Assembly: GCA_030430075.1 (NCBI GenBank)
Contig: JAUIGN010000006.1
Location: 124,001-188,000, forward strand
Source: a bacterium
GTDB lineage: Bacteria; Planctomycetota; Planctomycetia; Pirellulales; Pirellulaceae
Length of the DNA: 64,000 nucleotides
Direction: 5' to 3'
The notes beneath the pieces are model-generated. The model ran no database searches. It was not told the origin of the DNA and saw only the letters and a list, made by a program, of their open reading frames with translations. Position numbers and translations under genes: made by a program. Of this stretch, positions 1-7,776 are shown piece after piece; the first letter of the stretch is position 1; every line of letters begins with the position of its first letter.

Positions 1-92
1 TTGCGAATCCCCCTCCGCGGCGGCTGCGCCTGGCAGGTCATCACGATCACGGCCAGTGCCGCCAGGCCGCTGATGAGATAGTGTCGTTTCAC
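1..92 (-). CDS. Exported protein, N-terminus only (cut by window edge)
   Basis: A GTG start preceded by GGAGAAC opens a frame that stays open to the window edge. The visible 30 residues begin MKRHYLISGLAALAVIVMTC and look like a signal peptide, with basic residues followed by a hydrophobic core. A Cys follows the core, but the residues before it (VMT) fit a lipobox poorly, so lipoprotein status is uncertain. It starts 22 bases after the stop of the protease gene on the same strand and is probably co-transcribed with it. The function cannot be read from this fragment. Confidence 0.6.
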   Translation of the reverse strand, partial: MKRHYLISGLAALAVIVMTCQAQPPRRGIR

Positions 93-114
93 CCGTTCTC
101 CCCTTTTCGCAAGG

Positions 115-2034
115 TCATTCGGAAGAGGTTGCGCCAGCCGTTGCCGACTCGGCGACCATCAGGCGAGCTTTCTCGACGAGCGCTCGCACCGCAGCGACCG
201 GCAGAGCATACGAAACGGTGCGATCCGCACGGGCGACGTTGATTCCCACGACTTCCCCCGCAATATTCACGACCGGGCCGCCGCAGTGTTCGGGCAGAAA
301 CACCGAATCGTGCTGAATGGCCGCGGGGAAGTCATCGCGACGCTGGTTCAAAGGGCCGTTCAGACCTTCGCTGCCGCGAAACCGAAAGGGGCTGGAACCA
401 GGGTGCATGAGCTGCTGGAAGACGTCTTCCGGCATCCCCAGCCGAACGCTCAACTGCATCGCTTCGCCATTGCGCAAGACCGTGGTCTGAAGGATCTCAC
501 CCGGCCGGAATTGACCGACCGTTCGTTGCAGTTCCGCCAGGCTGCGAATCGGGCGGTCCATCACCTGGGTGATGACATCATCGGCCAACATGCCGGCAAG
601 CTTCGCACCGCTTCCGTCCATCACCGCTTCGACGGTCGGAGAACCCTCAGCGGTTCGGATCTTGACACCCAGCACGCCGGGCGTCCCGTCAATCTCCCGT
701 TCGGCCACACTGACCACGCCCACGCTGATCGCCGCACCGGCCGGGTTCGGTGTCACCAGCCATTGGCCGGGGCGCACGTCATCATCCGACCAATTCAGCG
801 CGGTCAGTTCCTTGAGGTCGACTTTCAGCACGGCGAGGTCATGGGCGACGTCGCTGAGGATGACTTCGGCTTGAGCCGTCTTCCCGTCCCGAGTGCGACA
901 ACTGATGTTCTCTTCCAGGCGGCTGGCCTTGGTGACGATCAGTCCGCTGGCGTCGATCACCGCACCCAGTGCTTGCGGCTCGCCGCCACAGAGCACTTCC
1001 AGCGTTCCTTTGGCGGCCGCGGAAACGATCGGGCGAAATGCTTTCAGCACCGCTCCACCGCGAACGTATTGCAATTCACCCAGCGCGTGCTCGTTGTCGT
1101 CAACCCGGTAGGGCGCCAGGGTCAAGCGTTGGGGCACTTTTCGCCAGCCGACAATCTTCGTCAGTTCTTCAACGTCGTAGGCCTTCTCCGCGTCCAGGGA
1201 ATACGTCTTCACAAGCCGATCATACATCCGGCGCATTTCTCCGGCCGGCAGTTCCTGACGAGTAACCTTGCCATCATGATCGCGATCAAAGTTCTCGAAG
1301 AACCGACTTGGCGGAACGTTCGGGTACACTTCACCGGCCTTCAACTGGTCCCACGCCTCGACGTAGGCCAGGACCGGGCCGTGGAGGTTGACGGTCGATT
1401 CGACCGAAATGCGACTGTGGATCCCGATGACCCGCCCTTGCATATCAAACAGTGGCCCTCCAGAGTCGCCACCGGTGATCGTGCAGTCGGAGCGAAGGGT
1501 GTTCTCGGCCACGTCGATGATGCGTCCGATGCGGACGGGAGGCGTGCGATCCTCCTGAAAGCCGCCCGGGTGCCCGGTCGCCAGACACCAGTCGCCCGGT
1601 GTGGGGAAGTCGTCGTGCGTCACGAGCGGTGCAAACGGCCATTTGCCTTCTGCCGTGATCTTCACCAACCCGCCGTCAGCCGACGTATGGATTCCCAATG
1701 TCTTGCCCGGAACACGCGTCCCGTCAGGGAATCGAATCGTGACCGTCCGACCTGGCCGGGATATCACGTGCGCGGCGGTCAGTATGTAGCCGTTTTCACT
1801 GATGACCACGCCGCTGCCTTCGACATTGTGTCCGACCTGAATGCCAACCGTGCAGGGGACGACCTTCTCTGCGATCCGCCGCATCGTCGCCTCCATGTCC
1901 GCTAATTCATCCGTCCGGGGAGTGTCGCGCACGAAACCCGTCAACAGTTCATTCTCGTCCGCGACACCGACCAGAACGGTTGCGAACAGCACGGCTCCCA
2001 TACTTAACCAGCGGACGGGATCATGAGCGAGCAT
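115..2034 (-). CDS. Exported tandem trypsin-like (S1C/HtrA-type) protease with EF-hand and PDZ domains
   Basis: Predicted 639 residues, taking the ATG that puts a signal-like segment (RWLSMGAVLFATVLVGVA) at the N-terminus. Protease domain 1 has a full triad: TAAH (His89), SAD (Asp120) and GGDSGGP (Ser191). An EF-hand calcium loop, DRDHDGKVTRQE, lies at about 250-261. A second trypsin-like fold (about 340-620) is interrupted by a PDZ domain (about 453-533). It keeps HDLAVLKV but has TKAS in place of the His motif and EHCGGP (Cys584) in place of the catalytic Ser motif, so it is probably inactive. From family knowledge this should be a periplasmic quality-control protease; calcium control and a regulatory role for the second fold are inferences. 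It lies upstream of the truncated exported protein and was probably co-transcribed with it. Confidence 0.85.
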   Translation of the reverse strand: MLAHDPVRWLSMGAVLFATVLVGVADENELLTGFVRDTPRTDELADMEATMRRIAEKVVPCTVGIQVGHNVEGSGVVISENGYILTAAHVISRPGRTVTIRFPDGTRVPGKTLGIHTSADGGLVKITAEGKWPFAPLVTHDDFPTPGDWCLATGHPGGFQEDRTPPVRIGRIIDVAENTLRSDCTITGGDSGGPLFDMQGRVIGIHSRISVESTVNLHGPVLAYVEAWDQLKAGEVYPNVPPSRFFENFDRDHDGKVTRQELPAGEMRRMYDRLVKTYSLDAEKAYDVEELTKIVGWRKVPQRLTLAPYRVDDNEHALGELQYVRGGAVLKAFRPIVSAAAKGTLEVLCGGEPQALGAVIDASGLIVTKASRLEENISCRTRDGKTAQAEVILSDVAHDLAVLKVDLKELTALNWSDDDVRPGQWLVTPNPAGAAISVGVVSVAEREIDGTPGVLGVKIRTAEGSPTVEAVMDGSGAKLAGMLADDVITQVMDRPIRSLAELQRTVGQFRPGEILQTTVLRNGEAMQLSVRLGMPEDVFQQLMHPGSSPFRFRGSEGLNGPLNQRRDDFPAAIQHDSVFLPEHCGGPVVNIAGEVVGINVARADRTVSYALPVAAVRALVEKARLMVAESATAGATSSE

Positions 2035-2345
2035 GGAGGAATCCCCAGATGGACGAAACGTGATCAAGACAGGAGACCAACCTGCTGGCCCGGAAATGCC
2101 CACGGCCCGCTTGGGTCACCTATCTTTTTACACACAAGCGGCCAAAAAGTCAGTCTTTTGCGGACCTTGTCGCGGACAATTTTTGTCGAATGGGGACTGC
2201 CCGGGCACAGGTCAACCGTCACGTTCTGAAGCGAAGATCGAGGAAGTCGCGATCGGCTCTCGACCGTCGCAACAGGCGATTTGAGGCAGCCGTGTTTTCG
2301 CCATCCCGTGCATCATGCTGTGCATGAGGTCGTGTTAATGGAATG

Positions 2346-2430
2346 GGAGGTGGAGACCTTCGGTCGGCGGTTTCGGCGGGGTCAGAGACCCGCGCCGAGC
2401 AGTCGTGGAGACCCGCGCCGAGCATTTCCG
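2346..2430 (-). repeat. Copy of GC-rich dispersed element with two 23-bp units
   Basis: Contains GGAGACCTTCGGTCGG, then TTTCGGCGGGGTC, then two 23-bp units beginning AGACCCGCGCCGAGCA. The same string occurs inverted at 41970-42120, where there are at least four units. It abuts the hairpin at 2427-2452. Confidence 0.8.
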
Positions 2431-2452
2431 TAGGTCATGCTGTGCATGACGT
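2427..2452. repeat. GTCATGC-N3-GCATGAC hairpin repeat, copy 1
   Basis: The 7-bp arms are 2434-2440 and 2444-2450 with loop TGT, preceded by TTCCGTAG. The same arms and left flank occur at 36113-36138 and 45896-45921. Confidence 0.8.
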
Positions 2453-2456
2453 CTGG

Positions 2457-3083
2457 CTACAGCAGGTTTCCGGCATGAACTTGCGGTTCGAGGAGCCTTC
2501 GGAGACTCGTTCTGCCGCGATGGATCAGTGACTTTGCGGCATCCGGTGTCGTGCCCAGCTCGTCTGCCACATCGGCGTATGACAACCCGGCCAGGTCGCA
2601 CATCGAGACCGCTTCGCGCTGCCGGTGACCGAGCCGTCCAATTCGCTCCAACACCAATTGGCGGACTTCGTTCCGTTGGGCCACTCCTTCCGGGGAGTTG
2701 GTGTCGTCGACCGATCGCGGACCTTCGCTCGAAAATCCGTCGTGGTCTTCCACCAGAACACTGACTTCACGGCGACGACTAAGTGTCCGACGTGCGTTCA
2801 ACACCACGTTGTTGACGATCGTGAACAGCCAGGTGGAGAATTTGGCGCTGGCGATGTAGTTACGCCGGGCACGATGGACACGCATGAAGACCTCCTGCGT
2901 CAGGTCTTCGGTCGCGCCGGCGTTTCCCATCAGGTAAGTGATGACCCCCTGGACCCGATCGTTGTAGCGGGCAAAGAGTTCGGCGAAGGCCTCGTTGTCT
3001 CCGTCGCGTACGCGCAGCATCAACTCCACGTCCGGATCGGACAAGGCCGCGCTGCCGGCAGACGAATTCGTAAATCGAACCAT
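2457..3083 (-). CDS. ECF-type RNA polymerase sigma factor
   Basis: Predicted 208 residues starting MVRFTNSSAG. Region 2 is visible: an acidic start (DVELMLRVRDGDNEAFAELF), then TEDLTQEVFMRVHRARRNY and FSTWLFTIVNNVVLNARR, the core- and -10-contacting helices. Region 4 has LGHRQREAVSMCDLAGLSYA and a C-terminal helix-turn-helix for the -35 element. It should direct RNA polymerase to a small regulon. No anti-sigma gene is adjacent. It is divergent from the second sigma factor at 3515, and the two share a 431-bp intergenic region. The start is chosen because upstream codons run into low-quality sequence that includes a run of nine G. Confidence 0.9.
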   Translation of the reverse strand: MVRFTNSSAGSAALSDPDVELMLRVRDGDNEAFAELFARYNDRVQGVITYLMGNAGATEDLTQEVFMRVHRARRNYIASAKFSTWLFTIVNNVVLNARRTLSRRREVSVLVEDHDGFSSEGPRSVDDTNSPEGVAQRNEVRQLVLERIGRLGHRQREAVSMCDLAGLSYADVADELGTTPDAAKSLIHRGRTSLRRLLEPQVHAGNLL

Positions 3084-3514
3084 AATAAGACGCCCTGCGA
3101 GTAGGGGGGGGGAGCAGCCGGTTGGTCGGCCGATGCTCGAATCAAAATCAACCGTAGGCTTCGTGCAGTTGCGGCAAGCCGGGCGACCGGGTCCGCGCCG
3201 GCCGGCTTGTGCCGCCCTGCATGGTCCTAAACGGGCATTCGACGTGCTTTCTACTGGGAGTTTCGATTTTTCTTTCAAGATCGGGAGAAAGAGATGTGCG
3301 GGGTCCGGGTGGCGAGGCGCCCCGCGTCTTCCCTCGGGCAGGAGATTCGTCGTCCACGCACGGGTTGCGACCCCAGGCGAGGCAGGGACTCGGACCGACG
3401 GCCCACCCGAGAATTTGGCGACACACGCGGGGGGCTCGGGACTGCCGACTTTTTCCGGCAGTTGTAGAATACGAGGTGCGTTTGGCGTTTAACCACTGGA
3501 TCGAGACTTCCTTC
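3084..3514. other. Divergent intergenic region between two sigma genes
   Basis: Separates two divergent ECF sigma genes, so it must hold promoters for both. A run of nine G occurs near 3105-3113. No convincing -35/-10 pair, hairpin or small gene was identified. Confidence 0.5.
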
Positions 3515-4159
3515 ATGACCACTGCGGACGGATTTACCGATGAGCTGCTGGCGCGTCTTAAAGATGGCAGCGACCACGTCTTGGCTGATCTGTTCTCGCA
3601 CCACCGGGAGCGGCTCTGGCGGATGGTCAATTTCCGTCTCGATCGGCGCTTGGCGGGGCGCGTGGACGCGGACGACGTGCTCCAGGAAGCGTACCTGGCG
3701 GCCGCTCAACGCATCCACCATTACCTCGAAAATCCGTCGCAGTCGTTCTTCGTTTGGTTACGGTTAATTACAAAGCAAACCTTGGTGGATGTACATCGAC
3801 GACACCTGGGGGCCAAAATGCGAAGTGTCGGAAGAGAAGTCAGCCAGCGTCCCGGATACCCGCAGGCCACCTCGGTCTCGCTGGTGGCGCAACTGTTGGG
3901 GTCGATGACCTCGCCCAGCCAGGCGGCGGTCAAGGCAGAGATGACGCGTCAACTGGAAGTTGCCATCGAAGGCATGGACCCGATCGACCGGGAAGTGTTG
4001 GCGTTGCGTCATTTCGAGGAGCTGACCAACAGCGAGGTCGCCGAATGGCTCGACATCAAGCAGAAGGCGGCCAGCATCCGGTATGTCCGCGCCGTAGCAC
4101 GGCTCAAGGACATCCTGGCGCAGGTGCCCGGATTCTTCGACGCGCAGGAGCGAATCTGA
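3515..4159 (+). CDS. ECF-type sigma factor paired with a Ser/Thr kinase
   Basis: Predicted 214 residues starting MTTADGFTDELLARLKDGSD. Region 2 shows LFSHHRERLWRMVNFRLDRR and VDADDVLQEAYLAAAQRI; region 4 shows MDPIDREVLALRHFEELTNS followed by a helix-turn-helix ending in RAVARLKDILAQ. The stop overlaps the start of the kinase gene by one base (TGATG), so the two are translationally coupled. Kinase-linked ECF factors are common in planctomycetes, and in Vibrio an ECF factor is known to be controlled by threonine phosphorylation. Here the acidic DADD stretch in region 2.2 is kept, unlike that Vibrio protein, so the control mechanism cannot be assumed to be the same. Confidence 0.9.
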   Translation: MTTADGFTDELLARLKDGSDHVLADLFSHHRERLWRMVNFRLDRRLAGRVDADDVLQEAYLAAAQRIHHYLENPSQSFFVWLRLITKQTLVDVHRRHLGAKMRSVGREVSQRPGYPQATSVSLVAQLLGSMTSPSQAAVKAEMTRQLEVAIEGMDPIDREVLALRHFEELTNSEVAEWLDIKQKAASIRYVRAVARLKDILAQVPGFFDAQERI

Positions 4160-7100
4160 TGGACGATGCGGCCTTAGAACGCGATCCAGTCGAGACGTTG
4201 GCTTCCGACTTCACCGATCGACTTCGCGCTGGTGAGCGCCCGACGGTCCAGGAATACGTCGACCGTTACCCGGAAGTGGCCGACGAGATCCGCGAATTGT
4301 TTCCGACGATTGCGGCCATGGAGGGGCTGAAGGGTCAGAAGGAGTCGCGAAGCGGCGGCAAGGCGTCGCTGGGGCCGGCCCGGCTGCAGCAATTGGGTGA
4401 CTTCCGGATGATCCGAGAAATCGGACGTGGCGGAATGGGCATCGTCTACGAGGCCGAACAGCTTTCCCTGGGACGCCGCGTGGCCGTCAAGGTCCTTCCC
4501 AAGCAGTCGTTGCTGGATGAAAAGCACTTGATGCGGTTTCGCCGTGAAGCGAAGATGGCCGCCCGCTTGCACCATACAAACATCGTGCCGGTGCTGGGGG
4601 TGGGAGAGCACGATGGATTTCACTTTATCGTGATGCAGTACATTCGCGGAGTCGGGCTCGACGAACTGATTCCGCATCTGGCAGATCTAGGTAACGGTTC
4701 GGAAGCGCCGCTGGCCGTCGATGCGGATAAGAAACAGGCACCGCAGCGGGAGGCGCGGATCAGCAGCGTCGCGAGGGCCATTTTTCGCGGCCAGTTTCAC
4801 GCCCCCAGCCGTGTCGCGGAATCATCCATCATTCATCAACGTGGCGGATTCCAGACCGACCTCGTGGCTGAGAGTGGCTCGATCGGCTTCGAGGTGGGCC
4901 AACGCGCCGAGCCGGCGGACAAGGCCCGCGAGGCCGCCACGCAGTCATTCTCCGGCGGGTTGAGCGCCGCACAAGGGTCTCCCATTCCGGGCGGGCAAGC
5001 GGGCAGTGACGGACCGGGAGCGGACGACGGCCCAACTCCCAGCCTGGACTGCGACGAAACGACGACGGCGGCCGGCGATGCAACTCAGACCGAAACCGTG
5101 CCGTTCGAGGCGAATGCCTCGATCCGGCCGAACTCCAGCTACTGGCGCAGTGTGGCGACGATCGGCGCCCAGGTCGCTTCCGCAATTCAGTACGCGCACG
5201 AGCACGGGACGTTGCACCGTGACATCAAGCCGGCCAACCTGTTGATTGACGAGCAGGGAATTGTCTGGGTCGCCGACTTTGGGCTCGCCAAGGCGATCGA
5301 ACAGGATGACGTCAGCCGCACCGGAGATGTCGTCGGGACGTTGCGTTACATGGCACCCGAGCAGTTGCTTGGCCACGCAGAGAGTCGCAGCGATCTCTTT
5401 AGCCTGGGTTTGACGCTTTACGAGTTGCTGACGTTCCGCCCCGCTTACGACGAAGCGGACCGCAAGAAGTGCCTGCTTCAGCGGAGCACGGCACCGCAAC
5501 CACCTCTCCCTCGGCGGTTGATGCCCGGCGTCCCGCAGGATCTGGAAACGATTGTCCTCAAGGCGATGGCCGAAGAGCCGGAGCGGCGGTATGCCAACGG
5601 GGCGGAGATGGTCGAGGACCTCGAACGGTTCCTCGAGGACCGGCCCATTCTGGCGCGCCGCGCCACGCGGCTGGAACACCTCTGGCGGTGGTGCCGCCGG
5701 AACCCGGCCGTGGCGGCACTTTCCAGCGTCGCGGCGACCCTGTTGGTCCTGGTGGCGGTCGTTTCGACGACGGCCTACATCCGCACGGCAAATGCAAACC
5801 AGGCGACCAACCTGGCGCTGGAGGCGGAGAAACGCCAGCATGACAAAGCCGAAGCGACGTCGGATCTGGCCTGGGATGCCCTGGATCGGATCTTCGAACG
5901 CTTCGCGCCGCAAAGCGTGGTTTCGTTTGATCCCTTGACCCTGGAGAACGAAGAGGGGGACGAACTGGAATTCGAGAGCCCCGCCGTACTATCGGATCAG
6001 GCGGCTGCCCTGTTGGAGGAACTCCTTTCCTTTTACGACTTGCTGGCCGCGCAGGGCGACAATGACGAGGCCTTTCAACGGCGGATTGCCGATGCCAATC
6101 GCCGGGTCGGCGCGATCCAGCAGCGGCTCGGACGCGATCAGCAAGCCACCGATGCTTATCGTCGGGCAATTCAGATCTACGCCCAAATCTCCGAACCTGG
6201 AGGTGACCCGCTGGTGCGGGTCGCGATCGGCGCCATACACAACGAGCTGGGGATCATCTACCACCGCTCGCGGCGTCTCAGCGAAGCAACTCGTGAGCAT
6301 GCCCGAGCCCTCTGGCTGCTTGAACCATTGGCTGCCAGGACGGACGAGCCGGCCGTGCGGTACGAACTGGCGCGCACCTATTATCTGCGTTCCGGGACCA
6401 ACTTCCGGCGCACGCGTCGCGGTCGTCCCGAGCCACCGAACCAAGCGGGGGCGGGGCGTCAAGGCGGTCCTGTTGACGAACGATCGTCGGTCGTCGCGCT
6501 GCCGTCCACGACGGTCCCCCGCGGCGGCAATGGCGGCGCGCGATCCATTCGTGCGCGCGGGCCGATCGAGCGAGGTGCCGACCGTACACGTTCCCAGGAT
6601 TTGGCCCGGGCCATCGAATTGCTCGAAGACCTGGATGATACGCATCCTGATGTTCCCAAGTACCAGCAGCTGCTGGCGATGACGTATTTGGAGCGCGCCA
6701 AGCACGTGGCCCGCGATGCCAAGGTCTGCCAGAAGTCGATCGAGAGTGCCGTCGAAATTCTTGATTCGCTGGTCACACAGTATCCCAGGAATCCGGATTT
6801 TCGCTTCGCCCTGGCGACCGCTTACTCGACAGAAATGAGTGGTGATCGGGACCGTGACCTGGACGTGCGGCGTGCTGAGATCACGCGCCTGCACACCGCC
6901 TTGGCAATCCTCGAAGAACTCCGCCGCGAACATCCCAATGTACCGGAGTACGCGGCCTCCGAAGCCAAGGTCTCGGAACGACTAGGGAAACAGTACGTCC
7001 AGATTGATGAATTCGATCAGGCGATGCTCTACTTCGAGGACAGCTTGCGAACGCAGGGCGAGCTCGTGCAGCGTCATCCCGAAGTCGGTTCGTACGTCAT

Positions 7101-7551
7101 GCGGCTGGCTTTTTTTCGCCAGCAATACGCGGGTGAACTGCGACGTCAGTACGAAACTTCGCGCGACCCCTTGCTGCTGGAGAAGGCCCGTGAACAGTTG
7201 GCCATCATGTTGCACCACAGCCAGGAGTTCATGCGGTCAAGTGATGCGGACCGGCGGATGAAGTCGTTCGTTGCGTTCGGGGTCCTCAGCAACTATCGGG
7301 CAGTGATCGAGATTTGCCTCGAGCTCGGCGACCAGGAGGGGGCGGATGCGGCCCGATTGGCGGCGGACGAGTTTCGCAAGGAACACAATATTCCGGCCTT
7401 CGGCGGACGGGGACCGCCGGCCGGCGGCAGGACGCGACCCAGCGAGGACCGCGGACCGCCCGGTCGCCAGGATGACGATTCCCAATCGGCACCTCCAACC
7501 GGCGACGACCCCCAGCAACCGGCCCCCCGCCTCACCCGCAACGATCGGTGA
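4159..7551 (+). CDS. Membrane Ser/Thr protein kinase with interrupted catalytic domain and TPR-like sensor region
   Basis: Predicted 1130 residues. Kinase motifs: Gly loop GRGGMGIVY (about 89-97), VAVKVL with Lys111, HRDIKPANLL (353-362), DFG (373-375) and APEQ. Between the hinge (about residue 175) and the next helix (about 329) lies a low-complexity insert of about 150 residues, unusual in this fold. A single membrane segment (about 515-540, ALSSVAATLLVLVAVVSTTA) follows, then a long helical region rich in Ala, Arg and Glu that resembles TPR repeats, and a Pro/Gly-rich tail. The N-terminal 60 residues (RPTVQEYVDRYPEVADEIRE) are a module often seen before planctomycete kinases. It probably senses an outside signal and acts on the overlapping sigma factor; that link is an inference from gene overlap. 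Confidence 0.9.
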   Translation: MDDAALERDPVETLASDFTDRLRAGERPTVQEYVDRYPEVADEIRELFPTIAAMEGLKGQKESRSGGKASLGPARLQQLGDFRMIREIGRGGMGIVYEAEQLSLGRRVAVKVLPKQSLLDEKHLMRFRREAKMAARLHHTNIVPVLGVGEHDGFHFIVMQYIRGVGLDELIPHLADLGNGSEAPLAVDADKKQAPQREARISSVARAIFRGQFHAPSRVAESSIIHQRGGFQTDLVAESGSIGFEVGQRAEPADKAREAATQSFSGGLSAAQGSPIPGGQAGSDGPGADDGPTPSLDCDETTTAAGDATQTETVPFEANASIRPNSSYWRSVATIGAQVASAIQYAHEHGTLHRDIKPANLLIDEQGIVWVADFGLAKAIEQDDVSRTGDVVGTLRYMAPEQLLGHAESRSDLFSLGLTLYELLTFRPAYDEADRKKCLLQRSTAPQPPLPRRLMPGVPQDLETIVLKAMAEEPERRYANGAEMVEDLERFLEDRPILARRATRLEHLWRWCRRNPAVAALSSVAATLLVLVAVVSTTAYIRTANANQATNLALEAEKRQHDKAEATSDLAWDALDRIFERFAPQSVVSFDPLTLENEEGDELEFESPAVLSDQAAALLEELLSFYDLLAAQGDNDEAFQRRIADANRRVGAIQQRLGRDQQATDAYRRAIQIYAQISEPGGDPLVRVAIGAIHNELGIIYHRSRRLSEATREHARALWLLEPLAARTDEPAVRYELARTYYLRSGTNFRRTRRGRPEPPNQAGAGRQGGPVDERSSVVALPSTTVPRGGNGGARSIRARGPIERGADRTRSQDLARAIELLEDLDDTHPDVPKYQQLLAMTYLERAKHVARDAKVCQKSIESAVEILDSLVTQYPRNPDFRFALATAYSTEMSGDRDRDLDVRRAEITRLHTALAILEELRREHPNVPEYAASEAKVSERLGKQYVQIDEFDQAMLYFEDSLRTQGELVQRHPEVGSYVMRLAFFRQQYAGELRRQYETSRDPLLLEKAREQLAIMLHHSQEFMRSSDADRRMKSFVAFGVLSNYRAVIEICLELGDQEGADAARLAADEFRKEHNIPAFGGRGPPAGGRTRPSEDRGPPGRQDDDSQSAPPTGDDPQQPAPRLTRNDR

Positions 7552-7776
7552 CTCCGCAACCACTGATTCGCCACCGGCCGGCCCGCTTGCCAGGTGAGGC
7601 AGGATCGAGTGATACGGACGGCTGCACCGGATGCCACGGTGCAAATTGGGTTCTGCCGCCTGGAACGAGGCAGGCGGTCGTATTCCTGGGGGGCGGATTT
7701 GGCTGGATCGAGGTCGCCCGTATGCTATACTGCGGGTCCTGCCTCCCGCTTCCCGGAACCCCGCAAGCAATCCATC

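Larger units (their letters stand above)
2035..2456. other. Intergenic region with dispersed repeats
   Basis: Between the protease start and the stop of the ECF sigma gene, both on the minus strand. No convincing gene is seen. The right half is built of repeats: an imperfect CATGC-TGT-GCATG palindrome near 2313-2327, a copy of the 23-bp GC-rich unit family (about 2346-2430) and a GTCATGC/GCATGAC hairpin (2427-2452). The stretch 2110-2280 holds nothing recognisable. Confidence 0.7.

Noticed and set aside
286..1905. Long plus-strand open frame opposite the protease gene
   Set aside because: It is an antisense shadow of a high-GC gene; the opposite strand shows clear protease, EF-hand and PDZ motifs.
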